Assembly (NCBI GenBank): GCA_025345505.1
Contig: JANVCC010000011.1
Span: 1,559,849 to 1,623,848 of the forward strand
From: Todiramphus chloris collaris
Lineage: Eukaryota > Chordata > Aves > Coraciiformes > Alcedinidae
DNA length: 64,000 bases
Reading direction: 5' to 3'
Position numbers and translations under genes: made by a program. Position 1 is the stretch's first letter. Every line of letters begins with the position of its first letter. The notes under the pieces are model-generated. The model did not search any database and had not been told where the DNA came from. It was given only the letters and a program-made list of their open reading frames with translations. Positions 13,208 through 24,800 of this stretch are shown one piece after another.

Positions 13208-13798
13208 TGTGCTGGTTTTGGCTGGGGTAGAGTTAATTTTCTTCATAGTAGCTGATATGGGTCTGTGTTTTGGATTTGGGATGAAAACAGTATTGATAAC
13301 ACACAGATGTTTTTGTTATTGCTGAGTGGTGTTTACACAGAATCAAGGCCTCCTCAAACCACCCCACCAGGCAGTGGGCTGGGAGTGCATAACACATTGT
13401 GAGGGAACACAGCTTGGAAAGCTGACCACAGCTAACCAAAGGGACATTCCAGACCACATGACAACATGCTCAGTATATAAAGCTGGGGGGAGAAGAAAGA
13501 AAGGAGGGATGTTCAGAGTGATGGCATCTGTCTTCCCAAGTAACTGTTACGTGTGATGGAGCCCAGCTTTCCAGAAGATGGCTGAACACCTGCCTGCTGA
13601 TGGGAAGTGGTGAATGAATTCCTTGTTTTGCTTTGTTTGCACGCATGGCTTTTGCTTTCCTTATTAAACTGTCTTTATCTCAAGCCACAGGTTTTCTCAC
13701 TTTTGCTCTTCCTTTTGATTCTCTCCTCCATACCGGTGGTGGGGAGTGAGTGAGTGGCTGTGTGAGGATTAGTTGCTGTCTGGGCTTAAACCACAGCA
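13208..13798 (+). mobile_element. Complete solo LTR of an avian endogenous retrovirus
   Basis: The 591-base element starts TGTGCTGG and ends CACAGCA. It carries a TATA box (TATATAA at 13474-13480) and an ATTAAA polyadenylation signal (13673-13678). The flanking 5-mers are CAGCC on the left and CAGCT on the right, a near-perfect 5-base target duplication that suggests an ERVL-type integrase, with one later substitution. No internal retroviral genes are present, so this is most likely a solo LTR left by recombination between two LTRs. Confidence 0.88.
13474..13480 (+). promoter_or_regulatory. TATA box of the solo LTR
   Basis: TATATAA lies centrally in the LTR, about 195 bases before the ATTAAA signal, as expected for the U3/R boundary. 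Activity today is unknown. Confidence 0.6.
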
Positions 13799-16700
13799 CA
13801 GCTAAAACATAGAAACCAATCCATTTTAATTGGGTTTTAAATTATCTTTAAGCATCACTGTCTCAACTGTGTGTCTTTGGATATTCCCAAAGATAGTTAC
13901 TTAACTTAAATTATTATAGTCAGAAGGAAGGGTTTTTCCAACACTTTTGGAAGACCCTCTCACTAAAGTCCCAGCTCTCTGCCAAGTGTCTGGGGAAGAA
14001 ATGCTGTCCACCTGCTGCTTCCCTATGCCACTCTGTCTTTATTTATGGTAAACTTTGAGGAGCTGCACTGAAACCAAGCACCAGGCTGATACCTGACACC
14101 AGCACTAAGCTAGACTCTGGCTGATTTACACTGGGGAACAAAGCCAAAGGGAAATACAACTGCACAAGAGGAAGGAGTTGGCACTGCAGAGTAGGGATGT
14201 ATGTTTTCAGCCAGCACCTTAAAGGAGGTAGTCATTTTTGGAGCAATAATTTTCCTCCTCCTGTATCGTTTTATTTTCCATGTGTTAACATAAAAAACTC
14301 CAATGGCCACTATCCACTGTTACTTCACATTTCTCAAGGTCATTGACACCCAAAATGTGAACGATTAGATTGCTGCCTCCAGGCTTGAGTCTCGATTACC
14401 CAACTGCAAACCTTGAGTGACACCAGCCATCTCACATCAAATTCTGGTCTGTGAAGGCATTAAAAAGGCCTGTGTGTGGCCAGGCAAGATGTGGAGTCCA
14501 AATATGTGTAATAGTTTTCAGATTTCAGCATTTTCTCGTGTAATCCTGTGCCCTGTAACTGTGCCATTAACCTCTGAACTCTCCATGACCATAACGTCCA
14601 TGTTTGGGACAAATAAAGCTCAAGAGTAAGCCACCCAGCTAACCTAGATACCTTGGTATTGCTACCACAATACTGAGGGCTGGGGACATCTTAAAATATT
14701 ATTAAATGGCACCATTTGTATAGCTTAGCTTCCTGATATTTGTCTTTCATAATAGCTGTAGGCTGTAAAAGATTTGGACCTTTCTGTATGGGAAAGTGTT
14801 TAAGAGGTTCGCAACTCCTGTCCCTGTTTTTAAAGGATGATAATGCAGTGCTTTATAGTTCTGAGAGGGTCTTCTTTAACACTAGGTTTTCATCATGGAC
14901 TTCTTTTTCTTTTTGTGTTGCTGGTAGTTGGGGGCAGGAGCTTGATTTCAGAGAGCTAACACTGCTGGCACAGAAGGCTGCAGCTGCTTGGTCTGGGACT
15001 GGAAAGGCTGAATCACTCTTTGGTTTGAAGTCCAAAACTTCCCACAGACTGGTCTCATCCCAGTAGGGGACAGATCTTGTCGTTGTGTTAAAAATCCCAA
15101 AGACGATCAGGAAGAGAATTGGAGGGGGTTTATTGTAGCTTTTTCCTTCCACAAATTCAAGGCCAAGAAATAACAAGACAGTGATTGGTATGATAACCAA
15201 ATGGGTCATCTACATCAGGCTATCCATTCCATGTCAGGACCGTGCAAAAGAAAAGGAAGGATTGGATCTGGTGGTATTGACCTTAAGTAATGAAGATGCA
15301 CAGCAAGGAGCTTCGACTACACAGGGACAAGCTGGTGCCAGATGTTCTGCCCATGAGTTGCAGCTAAGGTTAAGAAGGCAACAGCAAGAAGCCTAGCAGG
15401 AGCTGTGGACCTTCTGAGATTCCTTGGATGCATGTCGGCCATGACAAGCTGCACCAGGAAATGCATTATCAACATGGTATTTTCAGAAGCACCAGAGGTG
15501 TAGGAGATCTGGCTCCTGGGTGCATTCAACCAGCTCATCAAAAGGAAGCTAGTGTGGCCTCTAGGCTTTGTTTATGCTGATCTACAGGTAAAAATATTCC
15601 TCCCTTGACCTAGGTGTTTTATATAAAGAAGTCACTTGAGTAACATGACTCAAGTGTCAAACGGTTGCATCTGTGGAAAGCAAACACTTGCTGGAAAGCC
15701 TGAAATGACACAAGAAGCTAACACATCTCTTAACTTATTCCGTCGAGTTCAGGTTCAGATGGCCAGAGTATGCCATTGCAGTACTGTCAGGATCATGAGG
15801 TCTATTGATTGGATCTCCAGATTAAGTAATGTGCTGTGAAATGCACAGTGGCAGTGTTGAATGTTGATCCTTAGCAGATGCAACTTGATATTCTGTTAGT
15901 GAAAACACTAATTTCAGCTTGGCTGAGATTCACCATGCATAATCCCAAGTGTCTCCTTCATACAGTAAAAGCAAATATCCAGGAGAAAAAAAAAAAAATT
16001 GACCGCTTGTCCACCACTCCTGCAGCCCACTCTATGATTACCTTAGCTCATCTCAAAGGGGAGGTCTTTCAAATCCTGCCCTTCGTTTTAAAAATGATTA
16101 GTCTCCATTCTTGCCAAGAACAAAGGGACCTACAGTGGTCTTTGCATTCAGCAAAGAAAACCAAGAAAAAGAGTGAGCAACATTTCATTTTGTACACCAT
16201 CAGTCATCGGCTACTGGTTTTTGGTAGAAAAGTTGACAGCAGTTGTGCCAGAACCAGAAGGGACTACACTGTAGGCACAGCTTGTTAGAAATGACCTGAG
16301 AGCTGTGAAAACTTGCCTCATTTGAAACGAGTCTGAAACAGTTTGATTTTTTGCTCCATTTAATATGGTCTCAGCAGGAGCTGGAGATGGGTGCCAAAGT
16401 GAAGCCAAGCAAAAATCACTCAGCTGAGCCTTCCCAGTGCCTCTGCAGCTCGCCAGGGCATTTGGTTACAGAAGCACGAGTTTCCCTTGCTCATGCCAAA
16501 CGTATTGCTATAGGATGAGTAATTTTGCCTTTATAAATTGAGCCATCACTGGGGGTGCACAGACGGTAACCCAGAATTGCTCCAGTTCTCCCTGCTCTGA
16601 TATCTCTGGATCAATCCAAGTTTAGCAATATCACTCAAAGCACTTTCATTTTAAACATCAAACTGGATTACAGAAAAAAAAAGAATCCCCAAACCAAGGT

Positions 16701-17754
16701 TTGGGGAGCCTGGGAGGTCATCTTCCTTAGGTCCAGCTCTTTGCTCTGAGGTGGAGAAATGTGATTTTGCAGATCCAGAAAACTCTGCTTGAGGAGGTTG
16801 ATTGAAGTGCTCAAGGTTTCCCATGGAGAGAAATGGATTGAATAACAGCAGTTATGGTTAACTTTTTTCCTTAACGTTTTGGAACTTGAAAAATTAGTAA
16901 AACAAGTAGTAGTCTTTTTTTTTCCATAGTGTTAAAACCTCTTAAAATAATAACCAGCACAACTAAGGATTAGTTCTGTTAAAATCTGTTATATCATATC
17001 AGACCTTTTTACTATCTATTTTGTCATTTCCATCTTCCATTACATCTAAGGAAGAAGAAAACTGACAGGTCTTAATTTCCACTCTGTTCTGCTTAAATCA
17101 AATTAGGCTAATGTATAACAACTCAGTAATTGATCTTCTTTTTCTTAATGGGAAAACCTAAATCCCTCTCTGCTTGTCTTTCTAAAAACAGTTGAAAATA
17201 TTTTCTGAGTAAAATACATCTAGGAATACACAGGTGTAATGGGCGGGATCACACTTCTTCATCTGAGCAGATATGAAGGAAAATTATGAATAAAATATTA
17301 ATATTGTCAGGTGGGAAAGAAGAAGGGCAACTGAAGACTGATGATTTGGGTCATAGCTTCAGGGCAACATCACCTAATCCTTTGCCCCCGGGCAAGGATT
17401 TTTATTAGAATATGCCCTTATACTAATGAACTGCAATGGGACTTTAATCCCATATCTTTCATGATTATGTTATGCTTATAATTTCAAAGGTAGACAATAT
17501 TTTGGCAAACAATAACTTGGCAATAAGGAGACAGTAAAGACTAGTTGCTGTTATTTAATGGTGATGTGAATTTAAACGCAATAGCATGCCACAAGTCAGA
17601 GATGAAAGGGACTGTCCTTTTACTGCACTCCATGTAAGTGCAGACATAATTTCTTCCTAAGAAATGGACTCATTCACTAGAATTTCGACATATAAAAACT
17701 TGTGCCTTTTTTTGTAGCTTTTGGATCTATAGGAAAGATGACAGTGTTATAGAT
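13799..17754. other. Intergenic, unique sequence becoming AT-rich
   Basis: Apart from the weak protein-like frames at 14.85-15.55 kb, nothing was recognised. From about 16850 to 17750 the DNA is AT-rich and repeat-free. Confidence 0.5.
14850..15545 (-). other. Weak protein-like open frames of unknown origin
   Basis: The minus strand has a 118-codon frame (14853-15209) whose first 45 residues are strongly hydrophobic, beginning MTHLVIIPITVLLFLGLEF, followed by a mixed polar region. A second frame (15317-15541) lies upstream on the same strand. The ATG at 15209 directly follows a TAG that could act as an acceptor. I do not recognise either peptide, and there is no polyadenylation signal close by. 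It may be a degraded retrocopy, a small exon or chance. Confidence 0.15.
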
Positions 17755-18172
17755 TGTATGTGGATCGTTTGAAGGAGCTGGGCCTGTTTAGTTTGAGGAA
17801 GAGGAGTCTGAGGGGAGACCTCATCATTCTCTACAACTACCTGAAAGGTACTACCTGAAAGGTAGTTGTAGAGAGGCTAGTCTCTTCTCTCAGGTTAGTG
17901 ACAGAACCAGAGGGAATGGCCTAAAGCTGAAACAAGGTAGGTTTAGACTAGAAATTATGAAAAAATTCTTCACAGAAAGGGTAGTGAAGTATTGGAATGG
18001 GCTGCCCAGGGAGGTGGTTGAGTCACCATCCCTGGATGTGTTTAAACATCACTTGGATGTGGTGTTGGGGGATGTGGTCTAGGGGTGAACTTGTAGAGTA
18101 GGGCTAATGGTTGGACACGATGATCCCAAGGGTCTTTTCCAACCTGAGTGATTCTGTGATTCTGTGATTCTG
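17755..18172 (+). mobile_element. CR1 LINE 3' fragment with internal duplication
   Basis: The block begins in CR1 ORF2 (encoding the [16 protein letters not shown]-like stretch) and ends with three GATTCTGTG units at about 18172. A 14-base unit, ACTACCTGAAAGGT, is repeated exactly in tandem at 17836-17849 and 17850-17863. The duplication makes a 14-base perfect inverted repeat, 17829-17842 with 17860-17873. The copy is a 5'-truncated, non-coding remnant. Confidence 0.9.
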
Positions 18173-21100
18173 TTCCACCACTGGGAAAAGCTTTGAGATG
18201 AACAACCTGGGAAAACAAGCTACAGAAAATGGGTCACCATGAGTTTGGAGTGAAACAGAGTGAAATGCAATCAGTTTTAAGGTGAAACCAAAATTTAAAA
18301 AAAAAAAATTAGTTTTATAAATGATGAATTGTCCCCAGAGATTTGGGTTCACTTCTTCAGCAACAGACTCTACCTAACATGCCCAGTGAGCGATGCCTCG
18401 GTGGAGTGTGCATCTGTCACCTAGTGATTCAGAACTGCAGGCTACTCCTGATGACAAACCATTCCTCGCCCTACCAATGCTCCCACTGAAATCCAACAAG
18501 ATGAGTGAAACGGGAGTCAAAAATCCACTTCTCGAGTAGTACTCCCCTCCTATCAACTGCTCTGTTTTCACAGTGTTATTGCTGTTATTTTTGGACACAG
18601 CAACCCACATTTCCTCCTAAGACTCGTTTCCACTATAATTTATAGTCTTATTCCTACAGTGAGTTGAAGGCTCTTTGGATTGCAATAGAAAACATGCTGC
18701 TTATCTTGCTGGTATAGGTCCAGTGGTCGTCTGCCTGAGAATTGGTAGGCGCATCTATCCAGGAGAGAGTTTTGGTCAGCATAGGAATTGCACACAAACC
18801 ACCTGTGATGTGAATCGTTGATGGATAATTATTTTCACGAAGGAGGCATCACACCCTTCTGCCTGGGGGCTGCTCCACAAGAAGTCAAGAGAAGAGTTGC
18901 TAAAAGCAGATTTCACAGGGATGAGCTGAGAGACATCTGCAGCCTTCTTCTCTCCCATTCTGTCTGTAACAAAATTTGATTTATTTTCTAGACAAGGCCT
19001 GCAAAAACTCCAGGAAACAATTGAATTAACTACAATGCTGGCTATGATACGCATTTGAACTTGAATGGAGAAGTCTAAACTTTCAGTTGATTTATGCCTG
19101 TAACAACATTTGTGTTTATACTAATAAATGCAACACACATATTGTAATCCCATAAATTGCAGTTATCCGCTCAGAGCTGAAAATGGCCCAGCTATCCCCA
19201 GATAAGACCATGTGCACAGAAACTGGCAGCATCATCTTCCCTTACTGTGTCCAAAACACCAGCAAAAGTGTCCAGGGAATGAAAAAATGTACACTTCTTT
19301 TCAGAGGACATTGTGTAGAGCAACAAATGCCCTTTGAGGCAAGTGGCCCTGACATCTGCATGTCCACCAATGCTCACATTTTTGTTACTTTGGATTAACA
19401 AAACTTCTGTCTTATTGTTATAATGGGAGTATTGGCTTCTTTTCTATGTAATTTATTCTTCTAGCCCAGGACACAGTCTTCTATTAATGTAATCATTTTA
19501 GCAGATGACTTGAGTGCCAACACAACCCACTTCCAGTTCAAGTGGTGTATGCCAAGCAATTGACTCACTAGTGCTCCAGCTCCTCCAGGGCATCAGTATT
19601 AGGAAAAATCTGTGTGGAAGAGAAGATCCAAGAAAGCACACAGGGGAAAAGACTACCACAGCAGGAAGAAACCGTGAAGAGGAGTCTACCCACATTCTAG
19701 CATCTCAGCCCCATCTCTATGGTGTTTCCCTCCTCCCTCTAAAGAAAATTCAGTTCATCAGAAAGTCTGTCATTGGTCCAAAAGGTTGTTCCAGAAATGG
19801 AAATTTATTTTATTGGTCCTTTTCCTGTTTTATTGGTGGCTCAGAGCTGGCAGTCAGGAAATCTGGGGTTTTTTTTTCCTGAAAAGTCTGTTTATGGGCT
19901 CACAGTATGGCTGGGAACACGTCTTTGCAGAATGACCTGGCAACAGCAGATCTGTTAGGTGGCTAATGAGCTGGAAGTGGACTGGATGCTGCATGAATGC
20001 CCTTGTTCTTCTAGGTGAAGTCCCCAAACATTTTTAATTTCCACATGGCCCACATTTTTCAAAATGTTCAGATATAGAGTTGCAGCAAATTGAGCCCCCA
20101 TGTTGGGGTCACTGAGCTATGCATGCTTCTCAAAATGCCAAAAGATCTCTCATGGTACTTTCAGAAGTGTCTAGGCATCTATTTCCCAGTGGCTTAAGTG
20201 GTTGAAGCCTACTCTGTTTAGGAGCTTTTGAAAATTCCATCAGCATCACTCTGAATCTCTAAGCTTGCATTGCTTTCTTCACAATGCTTGGTTTCTGCTA
20301 CTTTTTCTAATCACTTGGGCTCAATTGCCATTACCGGAAGGTTACCCTGGTAGTTAGACTTTCCCTTCTAGGCTAAGGAGGAGATTGTTTTACACGATGC
20401 CTTTCATCTTCCCTAATATGCTCCATATTATCCTCTTGATTTCTTCCATCTGGGCAAATCTTTTGTTGACCTCACCTGAAATCTAAAACCTTTCAAAAAT
20501 AAGCCCTTCCACTTCTCTCCTCTGATCCAGTAATGGTGGATGTGACTGGGAGGTCAGAAGTCTGAGATTAGTTGTGACCTCACTCTCAGGCTTCACATTG
20601 GCAGTAGGTTAGAGGCTTTGAACTTGGCATCCTGACAAATTGTTATTACTACATACCAAAAATCAGCTCACCCTCGTGTCTGTGGGAGGGTGTGGGGGGA
20701 AAGACAGAGGAGATGGATTCCTTCAAAGAGCAAAGCTATTCCACACAGCATGACAGTGAGACAGGAAGGTTTAACCCAAGGACGCCAAGGTAAAATCTTG
20801 ACAGACACTAACTCCTAAAATACAACACAGAAACACTCTTAATTGAATCCTGTCTCAGATGATGTGGACAGTGAATAGCACTTGAGCTTTTATTTTTAGA
20901 GGGTGAGCTGCCAACCTCTCATGAAAACTGAGTAGAGACCAGATTTCTGAACTGAATGACTCTCACATTTTACAAATCCAAGAATAAATAAAGTCAGTCT
21001 GACGTGGATATTTAGTCCATAATCCCAAAAGACATGACAAGATCTTCAGGGTCATCTGACTCTGCTATGAAAGGCAACCTCTTTGATAAAGGATGTTCTC

Positions 21101-21567
21101 AAATGTATCAACCGCTATCTGAAGAGATACATTTTCCTTTAATTTAATGTTAACCTTCATTATTCTCTATTTTTAGTCTGGAGAAATGAAGCTGTTTCAA
21201 TCTTCTCTCTTTCAGACTGTGAGTGTATGCGTATGCTCATGTCTGTCCATTCCCACTTTAACAGCATCCAACTCTCTTGGCCAAGCTCAACCACACTTGA
21301 AGGAGACGAGAGGCCAAAGGGGCTTTGCTTGGTATCTCCCTGAGAGCAAGGCCTTCTAGCCAGCCAACCAGAGAAAGGTAGACCCATAACCACACCAAAG
21401 CCAGACAAATTCAACCTGGAAATAGAGTCTGTGTTTTTAACAGCACTGCTGTTAAATGAGAAAAGCTTCAATCAGATTTTGTGTCTTCTTGGGCAGCAGA
21501 GTCAGTCAGCCTCAAGACACAAATCCAGAGGAAACCTGGCTCCTTTCAATCCAGATCTACCTATTTT
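18173..21567. other. Intergenic, mostly unique sequence
   Basis: Contains the old inverted repeat near 20.2 kb. A 122-codon frame at 19514-19882 has no recognisable domain. Confidence 0.5.
20150..20245. repeat. Old imperfect inverted repeat, possible palindromic DNA-transposon remnant
   Basis: The segment ACTTTCAGAAGTGTCTAGGCA at about 20157 matches the reverse complement of the segment ending GAGCTTTTGAAAATTCC at about 20210-20236 at roughly 14 of 21 positions. This layout resembles old palindromic elements of amniote genomes. The family name is not certain. Confidence 0.35.
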
Positions 21568-21850
21568 TTAGATTTTAAAGTCACAGTGGGCCATAAGATC
21601 ATCTATTCTGAGCTCCATATAACATGGACCATAAAATTGCATACTCCAATAAGGAACCCAATAATTTGTCCTTGGCTAAAAGCTCTGTTCCAGCAGGCAT
21701 CTGCTCACAATTTGAAAATATCTGAAAAGGAAGAATCTACTACTTTCATTGGTATTTTGTCTCAACACTTAATCATTCCCACAGTTAAAGCACTGGGCCT
21801 CATTTTGAAGAGAAATATGTCTGCTTTTGGGTTCCGGCCTTGGACCTCTG
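21568..21850 (-). mobile_element. Ancient, highly diverged CR1-like element
   Basis: The plus strand shows the degraded reverse complement of an old amniote CR1 3' region. A GATCATCTATTCTGAGCTCC block is followed by ATAACATGGACCATA and, about 120 bases on, by GAAGAATCTACTACTTTCATTGG-like text. The spacing and wording match older CR1 types seen in turtles and crocodilians far better than the young bird copies elsewhere in this window. A 143-codon open frame over it is accidental. Confidence 0.5.
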
Positions 21851-24800
21851 ATCAACAAGGCTCTCTTGCCTCTTCATGTTTTCTCCTGAGAACAAACTTC
21901 TACCCTTCTTGAGCCTCCTCTTGACCTTCCCTTGGTAAGAGAAGCAGGTGGAGATCTATCATGAGACTTGTTTTTCCTAGGCTTTTGAAACTCTTTGTGA
22001 CTTTTCACTTTTTTTGTGGGGCCTTTCAATATAGGTTGACATAAGAATAGCTTGGACAACTTACAAACTAGAGTTTTATTGATGCAGTCAATGCACATGA
22101 GGGACATCAGCAGGGAGAAGGGCGAGGGGTGAAGAGACAAGAATTCAAACAACCCAAGAGTCTCACTTCTCAGTCTGGTGTGGAACTTTGACAGTGTTAA
22201 AATGTTCATGTTGTTTGATAACATCATCTCTCCTCTTAGAATTCTTAAGGCAGAAACTAGCTTTTGAAGAGGGAGTCAGAGGAAGAAGCAATGACACATT
22301 CAGGGCTCCTAAGAGGCCACCACTAAGGATGGGGAAGGCACAGAAATGATAACGAGATACTGTGGCTTGCTGAGCATGTCCCAGAAATGGCGGCTTATAC
22401 AGTTTCAGTTCTGGAGTTCTTCTGTCACAACCTGGCTAGGTCTCATCTCTTGCTCTAAAGAATGTCCAAATTTAACTGCAGTAGACAGGAGAGCACAGAG
22501 GCTATTCCAAATCAATTTAATGGAGTTCATGAATGGTGAAATGCAAAACGTGAATATTTGTGCAGACTGACTTCAGTTCTTAAGGCCTTCACTGCCTGGC
22601 CCAGCAGTAACACAGGCCATAAATCTCTCCTCGCATAGTTTTCATTTTTAAGTTCTGCTTTTAAACAGAAAACCTGCATCTGGTGGAAGAATAAGCCAAG
22701 TATAACAATGGCTCATGGGGTGTGGTGGTAAAGCAATTGAATGTCTTGCTGCAGATGAAGAACCGTGTATTGAAACCTTCCCCTAGGTTCAGGACACTGA
22801 CCACCCACAACATCTTCATCCATCATGGATCACTGGCAGATGGGTCATGGGATGTACAAATCCGCATTGGTGTCTTCAGCTCAGGACCAACTTCTGGCTT
22901 TCAGTGGTGATCCCATCTACATCCCAGTCCTGTGAGAATGCAGCAGTTAATTACACAGAGACCATCCATGTGCAGTTCTCCATCACATTCACCAGCAGAA
23001 AGGAAGTTGAACCATAAAAGGGAAATTATGAGTCAGAAAAAGGAAATTAGCTAAAATAGGGTTTTGGAGTCTAGACTGCAAGGATGCAGCAAGTACTTCA
23101 CTTAACACAACGTCTTTGTTTCCTTGGTTTATTTTTTTGTTAAGAGTTGGAGGGGAGCAAGCAAGGTTGATGACATGCTGAATGCATGTCTGTCCTCAAA
23201 AGCATGCTGTTTAGTATCATCACAAGCATGCCGTTCAGTGGGCAATGCACCTTTGCATGGGCATGGGCAAAGAAAACAGGGACATACCCAGCACTTTGTG
23301 GCAGCATGACAGTATTGCCTCATTAGCATATGCCAGGGGACATAGGAGTACTTGTGTTGTCCTATGCATGCTTTTTTTTTTTCTTTTTTGATCCTTCTCC
23401 ACTTTAATGCAGTGAAGACTTCTTGTGTGTGGGTCTGCTGAGATGAGATACCCACACATCTCCCAGATTTAAAGCATGGGAGATCCAAAATGAAGAGAAA
23501 ATTGGATTTTATGGGACCTTGGCCAACAAACTCTTCCGAGTGCAACAGCACCAATCTGTGTGAAACATGTGAAACAGCACTAACAAGCAGAGGAAGAAGG
23601 TTTAACCTTTGTTCCAGAAGCCATAAATCACCATTCAGAGGGTGAAAAATGAGTAACAACTCTACAGCTGTAAAATCCACATGCTACGCTAGGCTGACAA
23701 AACAGCAACATTGGAAGTAGCAAATTTCCAGAGCCCAAAAGAAGCTCAATGGATTTCCAAAAGCACTAAAGTGTCCCTGAAGCCTCTTTGGCAACTTTGG
23801 TGAGCCGCCTCACTTTCATTCCTCAGGGCAAGAAAGGGGCAGATTTTCCCCATCGTGTCCCCATCCCTGTTAGCTCAGAGGAAGGCAGAGTTTCAGTCCA
23901 GCTTGTCTCCGTGTAGACAGAGTGAGGGTCCATGGGGACATGTATTTGCTCCCATCCTGCACAAGTTCAGCCCACCATTATCAGCGCAAAGAAATTTCTC
24001 TCCTAATCTCTTAGTCACAGGACCATGTTGTCATCTTAGGTGTCCTTAGTCCCACTGCTTTTAATGGAGTCCATGATTTAATGCCATCAGTGGAACTTAC
24101 CGTAAAGACTCTACCAACTTCAGTGGAGTTATTTAACAAGGGACAACACGTTTCACACTGCAGTTCACAGTCTGTTGCTTGAAGCTTGTGGGAAGACACC
24201 AGATCATCCTGTCCTGCAGCAGTGGAGAGCTCTTGGTTTTCCAAGGATAGTTTTGCTGCAGTTGCACTTCCCTGTGATAGTTGTTCAAGAGGGAAGGGAG
24301 GAGAAGAAAGGATAGAAAGTGCAGCAGACATTTCAGGAATGGTTTCACTTGGGTGCCAAGAAGGCCTTCACTTCATGAACCCTTGTAGGCTAGTGAGGAC
24401 AGTGGTGGAGGGGGAAAGGGGAAGAAGGAAGGGCTGCTGGTGGGATAGGGAACACTAGCGAGGATATAAACCTAAAGCATCACACATTGGAGCACAGGTC
24501 TTGTTTTGTGGCTTTGTCTGTCTCTGACAAGCCACTCTTTAGCTGACTGGTATTATATTGGGATTGTTCCATGAGACACAGATGAGATAATACTACGGTT
24601 TATAAATCATTCACTTCTGAGTCATCCTATATGGAGTTTATAAAAGACACAAAGGCCTTCAGCCATTCCCAGATGTACGTGTTGTAGAGACAACCAAACT
24701 GGGTGCAAAAGGAGCAGGTATTCATATCCAACTACAACACAAAAGGATTTAACCTCTTAAGTTTTATGCCAAAACATAATGTCATAAACTGGGACAGTCC

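Noticed and set aside
21481-21912. 143-codon open frame on plus
   Set aside because: Runs antisense across an ancient CR1-like relic; peptide is not protein-like.
23129-23680. 183-codon open frame on minus
   Set aside because: No recognisable domain, low-quality composition, and overlapping frames on both strands; probably chance.
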